From Gnetum montanum (lineage: Eukaryota; Streptophyta; Gnetopsida; Gnetales; Gnetaceae), in contig MNCI01016193.1 in the NCBI GenBank assembly GCA_015680685.1, positions 237,619 to 301,618 on the forward strand: a DNA stretch of 64,000 nucleotides. Direction: 5' to 3'. Positions 11,029 through 22,170 of the stretch are shown in pieces. The notes beneath the pieces were generated by a model. The model ran no database searches, was not told the DNA's origin, and was given only the letters and a program-made list of their open reading frames with translations. The first letter of the stretch is position 1. Each line of letters starts with the position of its first letter. The position numbers and the translations under genes were made by a program.

Positions 11029-12962
11029 CCATATGAGGCCCTCAGTTCTTTTTCAGTTTTTGTTTTTGTTTTACACATTTTTGTTTTACACGTTTTTGTT
11101 TTACAGATTTCTTTAACTTTTCATTGTTTTTGTTTTACACCATCGTTATACTTTTCTATTGTTTATGTGTGTGTGTGTGTGTGTGCCATCCACCATGTAA
11201 GTTCGTCACCCAATAAGTGTTCAGGCCGATGGGACGAACTATTTTTCATTAATTGCTAATGTTTGGTTTTTACCTTTAAGTTACAATGTTGATACTAAGG
11301 TATGTTTCTCTTGATATGGTAGGCAATGAGATCACTTCATCCATCCATCCATCAAAATCTATGGTTTCTCTTGGCTTGGAAATGTACAGTTCCCTCCTAA
11401 TAAGAACTTTAATGAATCGGTGACTGGGTATTTCTCAAACTAAGGAAGGACTCAAGGATTGCAAAGGGTGTGACTTCAAAGGAACTTGATGCTTTTGTGT
11501 TGGTCATTCTCTTGGGTGCTTGGATGTTTTCTTTTTGAGTTTTCTTACCGTTTCGATGTTACCCAATTTTCGGAAGCTGAGACAATAAAAATAAGAATTC
11601 TTTGCATGGTGTGGTCCCCACGCATAAAAACATAAAACAAAAAAAAAACTAAACTGAGGATTCAAAGCACACCCCTTAGACGGAATGACTTTGGGCTACA
11701 AGCACTGGTTATGGAACCAAAGTGTTCCCTCTAACTAAGGTCCTTCTCACTTCCCATTGCCTCCTTTGTTTCGTCGGAATGGTGGTGGCTCTTTGAAGAT
11801 GCATCCTCATCATCCAAGTAAATGATTTAACCGAATGCATTGATGTGAAGTCACTAGAAGTGGTTGGTTTGAGCCTGGAGTTGGAATGAGATTTGCCAAG
11901 TCACACTAACCATAAAACACACAAGGGGTTGTACACCATCTTGTTCTTGGGATTCCGTTCCATTTCTCTTCTCTCCATCCTTCTCTCCATTGTTCACCTC
12001 ATTGCCAGTGTATCATTAGTGTCTATATTTTGGTTGATGCATTGTTTTCTTTTTGGTAAATTCTTTTGGTTAAGACTTTAACTCTTGTTCCAAAGGACAT
12101 TCCCAGAGCCTACGGACTCTTTGAATGTGGGCTTGTCAGGCCATTAAGGGCATGAGCTTGCTTTGGGGAGGACCAACTGACATTCCTATTTGGAACATTA
12201 GTTAACTTTTTTTCCTTAACATTCTGTAATTAATTTTAATTTTTGTTCATTTCCATCTCGACATCCACTTTATTGATATCATAGTTGTCCCTTTTTACCT
12301 ATCTTTCTTACTCCTTTTCTTTCTCCATTCTAATGCTACCGGAGGTTCGCGATTAGTCATGGGGGTACGGGGCCCGCTTTTTTTCAATTTTCTCCTAAGC
12401 CCCGAATTTTTTCATTTCTCTTCCTAACCCCTACACCTTCGATAGTCATCAGTAACATATTCCCAGGTCCATATCAGCCATACCATAACCTAGCCAATGA
12501 ACCTACACCGAAGCAAGGTATTAATTACTTAATGATTCAATTACCCTTGCTAATATATGATTGTGTTGTGTGTGTGCAGATGGCAATCATACAACAACGG
12601 ATTGGATCTGGAGCAAACACTTGGAATGGAGCAGCGCTGAAGTAGCTATGCAAGGAGTAGGATTGATGATGCGCTTACGGATGAACAACAGAAGGCGCAA
12701 TCTAGGCGTTGGCAGCAGCAAGACTCTTCTCTCTTCTTCTCTTCTCTTCTCTCTCCTTTTTTCTCTCAGCTACCAAATGTGGCCTGATGTCATTGTAATA
12801 AGGTGTTCACCCTTGTTGTCATGAACACCAGTTTTGTCAAGTCTTGTAATAATGATCTGTTCACATGTCATCCCATTAGTTCCATCTCCCTCAATAATTC
12901 CATACCTACCTGATATTATTGTAAGGAACTCGAGGACGAGTTTTCATTCAGTCATGGGGGTA
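11029..12962 (+). other. A interior non-coding region with conserved block and acceptor-like site
   Basis: No pol-like coding. In order: a T-rich stretch with TTTTGTTTTACA repeats (11040-11150), a (TG)n microsatellite (11166-11185), a CATCCATCC tract (11338-11352), the conserved CTTTGGGGAGGACCAAC block (12161-12177), and an acceptor-like GTGTGTGCAG followed by ATG (12571-12582) that opens a frame of only about 22 codons. The same landmarks occur in the same order in B, D and E, which shows the region belongs to the element. Confidence 0.75.
12954..12962 (+). promoter_or_regulatory. A polypurine tract
   Basis: ATGGGGGTA lies immediately before the TGATGAG start of the 3' LTR. The same tract precedes the 3' LTRs of B and D. 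It primes plus-strand DNA synthesis. Confidence 0.85.
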
Positions 12963-13872
12963 TGATGAGACGCGATATGCACAAGTCGCGATATCGCGTA
13001 CGCGATATCGCTGTCCGCCGTCAAATCTATAAATAAGAGGCAGCACACCCCTCATTTGACATCATAGGTGTAAAGTAGTGAAGCTCCGGCGGATTGATCA
13101 CCCCAGAGATAGAATATTTTCCATGTGCCCACAGTAGGAGTCCTCCAAGTGAACGGTTCTTTATTCGAGCAGCTTTGTACTTGAACGCAAGTTGTGTATG
13201 GCAATAAAGATGAGCTTTGTGGATAAACCTTGCAGTACATCGATAGGTTTAATTAATGTTATTTATTGCTTTCCTAGTAACGCGGCATGAGTACGACTTG
13301 GTTACAAGCGTTGATGAACGTGTATAGCTAGCCAAGGAATCGGCTACTCATTACGATTAGATTCTCTCACCCTTACCTCCTAGAACGTGGGACAAGTACG
13401 ACTTGATTATGAGCATCGACAGATGTGTACAGCTAGTCAAGGAATCAGCTGCTTGTCACACTTAGGCTAGTTAGATGCCTCAGTACGACCGCTTCGAGCA
13501 CATGCGTTATGTGTGGTAATCCCAGTAATGATTAGCATTTGGTAGCCACAGTTGCACAGTTCAGGGTGTGTACGGCAAGTGGGAACGGATGCTGACGCTA
13601 GGACTTAGTGCTGTAGTTAGAGCTAGTTTTAGTCTCTCAACCCTTCACCCTTTAGCATAGGAGATAAACCATAAAAGACCAAAAAAATCATATACCTTGA
13701 ACTTACTTAACCATTCACCGTGACAACAACAAGTAAGTCTTGGAAGACAACGATTAATTAACCCCAAGTGTTCCTTGCGGCGTTTAGGCATTTAGTCTGC
13801 GGAGTTCAACTGGATCGCGCGTGCTACGCTCGTTTCGTATGGTTGAGTGTAGGGGTACCTCGCCACTCATCA
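12963..13872 (+). repeat. A 3' LTR (910 bp)
   Basis: Complete LTR, TGATGAGACG..CACTCATCA. U3 contains a perfect 24-bp palindrome (12988-13011) whose core is GATATCGCGTACGCGATATC, followed by TATAAATA (13028-13035). It matches the visible 5' LTR but has a shorter palindrome array. R/U5 holds an AATAAAG and sequence related to the LTRs of B. Confidence 0.9.
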
Positions 13873-14412
13873 CTAGGGTTCTTTCTTAATTTTTTTGCCT
13901 ATTCGATGGCTCTCCTACAAGTAGTTCGAGGTAGAGCAGTAGGTAGATTCAACGATCGAAGGTTGTAGACTCGTTAGAGAAGGTGTGCTTCTTGCAAGCA
14001 TTGGTAGGCAAGGCTACATGAGAAGTTGTTCCATCTGTGTTTGTTTTTGCAATTGAACTATGGTCTCTGTGCTGTGGATTAAACATAGAGGCCGTTTTAC
14101 TTCAGAACTTAGGTTAATCTTGTCCAAGTTGTAAGCCATTTCTTGCTTTAATTTCATGTTTTATTCATACACAAGTTTTATTGTTGAAAATTTAAAAAGC
14201 AAATGGTTATCTTTTCTATCAAAATTATCTTGAATTGCCTTTTATAGTTCCTTGTTAAAATTGTTTAACTTACTAGCATCTTTATATGTCACAGTGCCCT
14301 ACTAGCTGAGACTATTCTCAAGTTTTTGTACCCATACAAGAGGTGCCTTAAGCAATAGATTTCATAAATGAGTTTTACAGGTGTTGACATGTTCAAAATT
14401 TATGCATTAACA

Positions 14413-14992
14413 CCTTTTTGACGATAGGAGGAGGGCATGTTCCTAATCTTGTTTCATTTCCTATTCCCATTTTAGTTTCAACGCTTGTTTCTATTGACTT
14501 TTTCTGCTAAAAATTTTCATTTTTTTTGTCTTTGAAAATTTTTGTTCCTATTTATAGTTTCCAAAAAATCCTAAAAAGTTTTTGCTACATTTTAATTTCT
14601 TTTACTCAACACTTTTATTTTTTGTTTCTGTTTTTAGAAAAAGTTTTGTTTTTTGATTCTTGAAAATAGTCATTTTCCATTACCAAACCCCTCATTTTCA
14701 ATTCGGTTGATAGTCATCACCTTTTTTTAGTTTAATTTTTTGTCTTCAAACCCTTGTTTTATTAGTTCTGTATGCAAATTTCTACTTTGGTGGTCCTTAC
14801 CTTAGCCCCAACTTTGGTGAGGTGATTTACCTTAGTCTACTTTAAATTTAATTTTTTGAAATTCTGCATTTTATGTTTTATTTTAATTTTATTTTTTAAA
14901 AAAAGATAATAAAATATAGTATTTAAGTATTTTTCTATTTCATTTAGTTTTTTTAAATTTTCTAGCTTTTATATTTTATAATTTTTTGTTTT
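14413..14992 (+). other. Y leader between 5' LTR and gag
   Basis: T-rich non-coding sequence (long TTTT/AAAA runs). The primer-binding site should be right after 14412, but the sequence CCTTTTTGACGATAGG there does not clearly match a tRNA 3' end. Confidence 0.55.
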
Positions 14993-16640
14993 ATGAGCGA
15001 GCCCTCCCACAAATCATTTCAACAAAAACCATTTTCCCTACCCTTGATTGACCAACTACCCATTGCTTTACTTCAAGAAAACAATGAGCTTCATGATTTC
15101 CAAGTTCTGTCCTTAAAAAAATTTGAACTAGCATGATAACTAATCAACCCCCAGCTCCCTTGGTGAGCAACCCTTTTAACTTCACAAACTATCATAATAT
15201 TCCAAAATCACTTCAAAACATAAATTTGTTCTTTGATCCCACAACCCCTACTAGTGATGCTCACCAACATATACAACGTTTTGAATCCTTACTAGGCATT
15301 CATAACATTATCCAAAATGACATAGTGTGTAGGGTCTTTGTAAAAACTTTTAGGAGCAAAGCCACCCAAAGGTTTTTTATGCTCCCTAATGCCTCTATCA
15401 ACTCATGGCAAGAGTTTAAAAATAAATTCCTACTCCAATTTGATAAGTTTACTAGTCCTGCTTTAGCATCAAGAAATTTCAGAAACCTAAGAAAACTACT
15501 TGGGGAAAACGTCCATGATTACAATCTAGGATTCCTTCATCAGCTTGCTTATGTGCCTAATGAGATGTGTCTGCAACCTAATGGTATCCTAAATTTCTAT
15601 CTTACTATCATTGACCCATTCTTTACCTATTCCATTAAGTTTGATTCCAACATAACGGAAATACAAGGAGTAATGGCTAAAGTTGTTGAGTTAGAACAAA
15701 TTACTCTAATGAATAACATTCAAACCCAATTTGGAATGATGCATGTTAGTAACCCTATGCAATTCGATCCTTTATCTTTACCTTCACAAACTTTCCCAAT
15801 GACTAACACTATGTTTCAAACTCTTCCTTACCTTGACATAACCTACAAGTAGCTATTTTCAAGGTCTTACATCCTCTTCAATTTTACCATGAATTGCCGA
15901 TTTAAGTGATGATCAATTAAAAGCTTTGTTCCAATCCATCATAAATCCAAATGCAATATTTAATCCTAATGCATTTTCTTATCAAGCAGAAAACCAAATG
16001 ACACAAATATTAACTTCACTTCAACAACTTTCCAATGAAGTAATATAACTGAAGCAAAATAACAATAATGTCCCCATACAATTCGAAAAATCAAGCACAT
16101 CAATCAATGATGATTATTGTTGTTTTCATAACACTAGGCAATATTCTAAGAAAACTTATCCTCAATTTTTAGCATTATATGAAAATGGGAAAAACCCCTA
16201 TTATGATCCTTAAAATACCTCATGAAACAGAAAATGAAAAAGTTTCCTCATTAGAACAAGTCATGGTAGGTGATCCCAATCCACATAACACTCGCTACTA
16301 TAGACTTAGTGACATTATGAATGCCACACAACAACAAACTAGGAATAGTCCTTATATCTCTCCCAATATAAGAGCTCCTAGTCAAAATAACACAAATAAG
16401 CAAATTAGACCATTCCAAGCAAATGTCCAACAATGACCAAACTCCCCTTTTATACTTAGAAGAACTCCACCTCAATAAGAAGTCAAAGACGAACACAAGA
16501 CTTATGATTTAGTTAAGGATTTGAAAATAGTTAAAGGTAACATTTCAATGTATGATCTTCTACATTTTAATGAAATGAAAGATGTGATTCAAAAGATAAT
16601 TCATACACTTGAAACCAATAAATAAAAATCTCCAACAACC
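14993..16640 (+). pseudogene. Y gag, degenerate
   Basis: A first ATG (14993) opens a short N-terminal segment ending in stops. The main frame from 15133 runs 239 codons and includes NPFNFTNYHNIPKSLQNINL, the gag core RSKATQRFFMLPNASINSWQ and EFKNKFLLQFDKFTS, and a helical segment ending VMAKVVELEQITLMNNIQ. A knuckle-like CCFHNTRQYSKK is near 16115. The frame continues with stops to about 16640. The same protein is found in X at 36692-37118 and 52171-53058, so X and Y are one lineage, distinct from the A/B/D/E Gags. Confidence 0.8.
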
Positions 16641-16719
16641 GAAAAGCAAGTTCATTTTGCAAAAAGTCCTAATGCATTATCAATATAAAACTCAAGCAAT
16701 TTCATGTTGAACAAGAAAG

Positions 16720-17336
16720 ATCAACCTCCTTTCCTAACAACTTTGATTATTTTAGGAAAGAATGTTCATAATTACTTAATGGATTCTAGCACAATTGTTA
16801 GTGTCATGCCATTACAAGTGTGTAAAATGTTAGGAGCACAAATTCTACCACAAGCAAAAAGCATGATATAACTTGATAGGTCTAATGTACATGTGGTAGG
16901 ATCATTAAAGAGAGTAAAAGTACAACTTAAACAATACCTTACCTTCACATGTTATACAAATATTTTACTAGTTGGTATGTCACCCACTTATGGTGTGTTT
17001 CTATCTAGGACTTTTGGAACCAAGTTTGGGGGCTTTTTTAGGTCAGATTTCTTAGAATTATTAATTTCTATTAAAGGAAAATTTGAATATATGGCTATAC
17101 TAAGAAAGCCTTTTTATAAACACGTGGTAACAACTTTTGATCAACAAAATCAATTTTTGGAAAATCAAAATACTAATCTTTATATTGGAGTTATTGAACT
17201 TGGGCTTGGCAAACATGTTATAAATGACCATGAGAGTGAAATTTCAAAAATAAATCCTTTTGCTTTTAGAGAATGTGAAGAAATTTATGAAGATGCCTTG
17301 CCTTATCATCAACACGATGGAAAAACACTTTTTTAG
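16720..17336 (+). pseudogene. Y aspartic protease region, degenerate
   Basis: QPPFLTTLIILGKNVHNYLM is followed by DSSTIVSVMPLQV, a decayed form of the DSG(A)SVNVIP retropepsin motif in which the active-site Gly is lost. Downstream, SPTYGVFLSRTFGTKFGG corresponds to the conserved SYGMLLSRxW segment of gypsy polyproteins, so identity is secure. Stops interrupt it. An open piece covers 16893-17336. Confidence 0.75.
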
Positions 17337-18180
17337 GGGTGACCCGACATTGTTAGGAGAGGACAAAGATATAAATGAGATCCTAACCATTAAAACATTA
17401 GAAGGTGTGCCAAATTTTGATGACATATCCATTGAACATATTCTTAGAGAGGAAAATTATGTTTTTGATGCATTAACTCAAATGGCCACTACTTTAGATG
17501 TCCCTTTTAGACAAATTGCTTAGGATTCTGAAATAATTATTGAAGAGGTTAAATCCTATTCTATTCCAAATAATATCTTTTCTTTCCAAGTTTTGATGAT
17601 GATAATCACGTTCATGTATTTTTATTTTCCAATGGTGAATTTAGTGATTAATGTTTTAAAGTCTCTTAAATTAATGAAGAATCTATGTTAGAGGATGTCA
17701 TATTTTTCAAATAAGATCTCTTCTAAAATAGCAACTAGAAAAGCTTTATTTGATGACTTAAAAAAATTTAGACCTGTTAGACCTAAGATTAAAACTTGGA
17801 TGAAATAAGAAATTGATAAACTTTTAGAATCTAAAATTATTTATTTTGTGAAACATTCAAGTTGGACATGAAATTTAGTTCATGTTAGAAAATGATTATG
17901 TATTGATTTTTGTAACCTTAATTATCAACAAATTGTTAAAAGATGGTTTGACAAGAAATATATAGGCAAAGTCTTTAAAATAGAAGATCTAGTCATAAAT
18001 AGAGATAGAACATTTGGTCAAACAGATCCTCAAAGTAAGTTTTCTCCTATGTGGTGAAGCCCATACTAAGTTACAAATGTCTTAGACCCTAATGTGTAAA
18101 AAATTGCTGATTTGCAAGAATGCAAATCAAGAAGAAATTTTAATGCATTTCATCTAAAGTGTTTTTACTCAGGTGCCCCA
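17337..18180 (+). pseudogene. Y pol remnant: RNase H-like tail, RT start fused to integrase end
   Basis: SIEHILREENYVFDAL (about 17430-17475) is the C-terminal motif of an RNase H-like domain (..HVPREQN..ADAL). It is followed by the N-terminal edge of RT (KLLESKIIYFVKHSSW, about 17820). At about 17940 the sequence jumps to RWFDKKYIGKVFKIEDLVI and FSPMW, which resemble the C-terminal end of integrase. RT, RNase H and most of integrase are therefore deleted. Frameshifts and stops are frequent. Confidence 0.65.
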
Positions 18181-18927
18181 TGTGGACACCAAGAAGAATC
18201 CTAGTTTCATGCTTTCTTCTCTTTCACCATGCATTTCATTTGTATATAGTTACATTTGCATATTTTCTTTGCATTTACATAATCTCTTCCTTAGCATATT
18301 AGTTTTGGTTTGATTTGTGCTTTTCATATGATTTTAGTAATTGTTATGATCATTTGAGTTACTAGGCATTGGGTCATCATAACACCATTTGAAAATAATG
18401 CAAGTATAATGCTTTATATGATCTATCATATTACTATTATATAAAATCTTCTTATATGATATAATTTAATGTTTTATTGATTCTTCCTAATCTTTTTCAA
18501 ACTTTTAGTTTTATTAGTTATGTTGGATTAGGGAGGATGAGATTTATGCTAACTTATCATGTTCATGTGAATGTAGGATATGTGTGTTTGGAGAATGGTT
18601 AGCCACAATCACTAGGTGACCGTGGAAAATTCTATTTTCCCTCTCATCATCCCTAGCCCTCAAGTGTGATGATCCATGGCTATCTTGTGAGCAACAGGGT
18701 GAAGTGTGTTCCTCTCCACTTGAGAACCCTTAGCCACCTAGAAAACCTGCTATGATGCCATCTAGATTGTAATTAAAGGGCACAAGAATGAGGGTTGAAC
18801 TACATCATGGGAAAAGTTTCAAAAGGACCATGTTCTTTGGTAGTGTAGCTAATCGACCAGACTCGTGTTGGAATTCCTACCTTAAGAATGAAGTACACCA
18901 TGAGCAATGTTTCCTAAAAACAAGGAC
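18181..18927 (+). other. Y 3' non-coding region, left of the B insertion
   Basis: AT-rich, no coding potential recognised. It continues at 25978 on the far side of B and leads to Y's polypurine tract and 3' LTR. Confidence 0.6.
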
Positions 18928-19815
18928 TGATGAGTCATGAATTTGCTGATAGCTACGATAACGCACCCACTATGACGCACCCATGATATCACACCGGTGA
19001 TATCGCATACGCAATATCGCAGCCCACCGCCAATTCTATAAATAAGAGGCGGCTCTCCCTTGTTTCTCCATACATTTTTAGTCCCTTAGTGAAGCTTTGG
19101 TAGTTTTCCCCTTCCAGAGATAGAATATTTTCCAGTGTCTGCCCACAGTGTGGTGATTGTAATTGTACGGCATGCTTTATTCGAGTGTGACGTACTTGGA
19201 CATGCACATGACCGAAAATAAAGATCGAGTTTACTTCATCATTGCAACATTCACTTAGTTTAATTAATTATTTAATTAATTGTTATTTATTACTTTCTAG
19301 TTAATCTCTCTCACCCTTATCTCATGTTAAATGCAGAATGAGTACAACTTAATCACGAGCATTTAAGTATGACTACTTGGTAACCCAGTAGTGTAGCTAG
19401 GTCATGCGCTTGGTAATCCCAGTGGTAGTCATGCATGAAGTCCAAGATGTGTATNACTTGGTAATCCCAGTGGTAGTCATGCATGAAGTCCAAGATGTGT
19501 ATGGATGATTAAGGAATGGATGCTCATCGTACTTAGGCTAGTTAGATTCTCTTACCCTCTCTCTCCTAGCCTAGTTAATCTTACTTTCCATTGCCTTCAG
19601 GAGTAGCATTAGATTAGGAACCACATCATACACCTCACTCTGGACTAAACCATACATGATAAAGATAATACTAGTTGAGGTGGGAAGACAGCGAACTGCG
19701 ACCTAAGGCTAACTATCTAGGTGCCACAACTAGTCCGTCTGCGGAGTTTGACCGGATCGTGCGTGTAACGCTCGTATTCATATGGTTGAGTGTAGGGGTA
19801 CCTCGCCACTCATCA
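18928..19815 (+). repeat. B 5' LTR (888 bp, contains a suspected join artefact)
   Basis: U3 carries degenerate GATATCG palindromes (18985-19018) and TATAAATA (19037-19044). A 46-base segment is duplicated exactly around a single N (19409-19502), while the 3' LTR has one copy. The LTR ends ..CTCATCA one base before the primer-binding site. Confidence 0.9.
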
Positions 19816-19816
19816 T

Positions 19817-19834
19817 TGGTGTCGTTGCCAGGAA
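19817..19834 (+). promoter_or_regulatory. B primer-binding site (tRNA-Asp type)
   Basis: TGGTGTCGTTGCCAGGAA, one base after the LTR, is a slightly decayed complement of the 3' end of plant tRNA-Asp(GUC); the intact site would be TGGCGCCGTTGCCGGGGA. The same site type occurs in D and E. Ty3/gypsy Athila and Tat elements use this primer. Confidence 0.8.
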
Positions 19835-19956
19835 TGGTGCTAGTTATCTAGATTAGTTATATCATACAAGGTCGCTGTATAGGAATGAATGATATATCTT
19901 TTAAAAATAAATAATTATTAAAAGTCACATATAATTTCACACACAATTTCACAACC

Positions 19957-22170
19957 ATGCCTCTCCTACAAGACTATAATAATGCCACATTTAGTGAGGC
20001 AGTTTATTGGAGAACCAACGAATTTGATGACAATGAAGATTGGAGTACTCAACCTTATGCAGGAGTCCCCTACATTTATGAACATCCCAGTGATACTCAA
20101 AGATTCTCATCATCCAACTCTGACACCTCTATTGAGGATGAGACATCCCATAGAACAAGGAGGCTAGAAAGGCCTAGGACCTTCTCAATAATTAACAAGA
20201 ACTTACTTGGGGATGATTGGAAGACTTACAAAAGTCATAACGAGTTTTATAATTCCTTCTCTTCCTCTACTCCTTCCACATTAGATTGTGACACGGATGA
20301 CTATCTTTGAAGGGATCAGTGTAGAACTAAAAATTGAGCTCACAAAGAAAATCAAGAATGCCAACATAAACGAAGACAACATCATCCCAACTTACAAACT
20401 CACAACCTACTTAGTGATCATGAACCCCTGCTGGCCACTAAGAGCCTAACACCAATACAAGAGGCTATTCGAATCTCCCGTAGGCATCGTAAAGAGAGTC
20501 GTCTACCCAGGCTCGATTTAAAAAACTTCCCTAATTTCTCAGGAGGCTATGACTTAGATCCACATCAACATTTACAAGCCTTCTACGATGCCTGCACATG
20601 GAACAACATTGATAATGGTTGGAAAAAACTCAAGCTCTTCCCTATGACACTCGTTGACCAAGCAAAACTATGGTATAGATCATTAAAACCAAATTTAATA
20701 CGACGTTGGTCAATAATGGTAGAACTTTTTAATGAACGATATCAAACCTACGCAAGAGTGTCGGCCTTGAGGAAACAAATCCAAGAGTGGAAACAAGCAC
20801 AACATGAACCCTTGGACATGGCCTTAGAAAGATATTACGCACTGTTAAACAATTGTCCAGGCCATGGGTTTTCCAAGGAAGGGTTAATGTACCATATTAT
20901 TGATGGGCTTTGTGATGCAACAAGAGAAGCCCTAGGGATGTATGCCCAAGGTCAACTATACGAACTACAAACCCATCAAGTCCAAGAGCTTATTAAGCAG
21001 GTAGCAAGAGAAGAAGGAGAATTGGCTAGATGGGAGAGTGTTGAAAAACATCAACGGGACCAAAATCTCAACTTAACAAAGGTCCATGATCGTAAAAAGG
21101 AGAAATCAACCGATCACAAGGAGAAAGAATCATCTTTGCCAATACAACAATCATTAGAAGAAGTCGAGGTAAAGATCAATAAGATGTTGGAATGGATGTA
21201 TCAAAAGTGTGGAGAATTTATCAACATTATTGGAGATAGAGTTTTGACAACCCAAGAAGTAGGACAAAAAATTAAACAATCAAAAAGAAGGGATAAGGAA
21301 AATAAGAGCTCAACTGCCAATCATACATATGAATGTAACATATGCCTATACGATCACCCCAAGGGCCAATGCCCAATCTTGTCACATTTACATGAGCATT
21401 GGGGAAATATGTTACATCCAGAGTTCGTGCAGAGATACTATGTTCGATCATAGTGGCATAAATCCCAGTTGTGGGGGAGACCACCCCTAAACTAGGGACA
21501 CCCTTCATATCATCCGAACCCAAATGCTTATCTTGTTCAACATCCTGTTTCTCCAACTGGGCCAAAGCACTTTATCTCGCCACATTACCATTCTCCTCAA
21601 TACTATCAGCCCATGCCTTCAACACAACCACCACCTTGTGCACCTTACACTTCTCCTAATTTTCAACATTCTCATCCTTTCCCTCCTTCCACAATGCCAC
21701 CAATTGTTCCTAAGGTACCTACACCATAGCAACAACCCACGAACATCACTTGTGTTACTACTTCCAACAACAGTGAAAAACCTCAGCAACATCAAAAGCA
21801 CCCCTTCTTTAAACATGGCCGTAAGAAGGGACAACACAATTCTGAGGCCACTACATCCTCCAACTCAGCACAAGCCCAACACTATGGTGCACCCTTATCT
21901 TCAAATCCAATTCCTCATGTTACTTCATCAGGGCCACCAGCTAAGACTCCAGCAATCATACGGCCTAATGAACACAGTCATGGAAGGAATCATCCTGATC
22001 CTTGCATACCATCTAATGGTCCTAAATATCATAGTGGGTCAACTCGTAATCCGGAAACTACATCGTATAAATTGCCCCACTATGCCTACTATAACCCAGT
22101 GTGTGAAACCAAACGAGGTAAGTATGGCCAAGTTTCAATACTTCCAACATGCAAGGATCCCCATTGTTAA
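19957..22170 (+). pseudogene. B gag, 738 codons in one frame with about five stops
   Basis: From ATG 19957 to TAA 22170 a single frame is maintained without frameshift, broken only by about five nonsense codons. Order: N-terminal WRTNEFDDNEDWSTQPYAGV, a Ser-rich linker, DHEPLLATKSL, the gag core (GGYDLDPHQHLQAFYDAC; LFNERYQTYARVSALRKQIQ; PLDMALERYYALLNNCPGHG; about 20530-20950), a charged coiled coil (20980-21300), a zinc-knuckle-like CNICLYDHPKGQC (21334-21372) and a Pro/His/Gln-rich tail. It would package the element's RNA. The best open pieces are 19957-20310 and 20644-21453. Confidence 0.85.
21334..21372 (+). other. Short-spaced zinc knuckle in B Gag (CX2CX3HX4C)
   Basis: The 13 residues CNICLYDHPKGQC have one residue fewer between the second Cys and His than the canonical retroviral CX2CX4HX4C knuckle. 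The same spacing is seen in E and, with the second Cys changed to Phe, in D. It is probably the nucleic-acid-binding part of the nucleocapsid. Confidence 0.65.

Larger units (their letters stand above)
6883..13872 (+). mobile_element. Element A: pol-less gag-protease LTR retrotransposon nested in Y
   Basis: Starts TGATGAGACG, ends ..CACTCATCA and is flanked by a perfect 5-bp TSD, CTAGG (6878-6882 and 13873-13877). The host LTR sequence is restored when the element is removed. Contents in order: 5' LTR (partly in the assembly gap), gag, aspartic protease, about 2 kb of non-coding sequence, a vestigial acceptor site, a polypurine tract and the 3' LTR. No RT, RNase H or integrase motif is present in any frame of the interior. 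Total length is 6990 bp including 619 N. Confidence 0.9.
5410..14412 (+). repeat. Y 5' LTR (about 2.0 kb, split by element A)
   Basis: 5410-6882 and 13878-14412 are collinear with the uninterrupted 3' LTR at 26633-28592. The junction is exact: the uninterrupted copy reads ..CCCCAGGGTTCTCTC, and here the same site reads ..CCTAGG[element A]CTAGGGTTCTTTC. The LTR end at 14412 (..TTAACA) is followed by Y's leader. A tRNA primer-binding site could not be recognised with confidence. Confidence 0.85.

Noticed and set aside
15133-18927. Element X or Y as the active helper for A/B/D/E
   Set aside because: Their Gag lineage differs, Y has lost most of pol, X's RT active site is mutated, and neither shows the TGATGAG/tRNA-Asp/GGGGGTA signature. 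The helper must be elsewhere.
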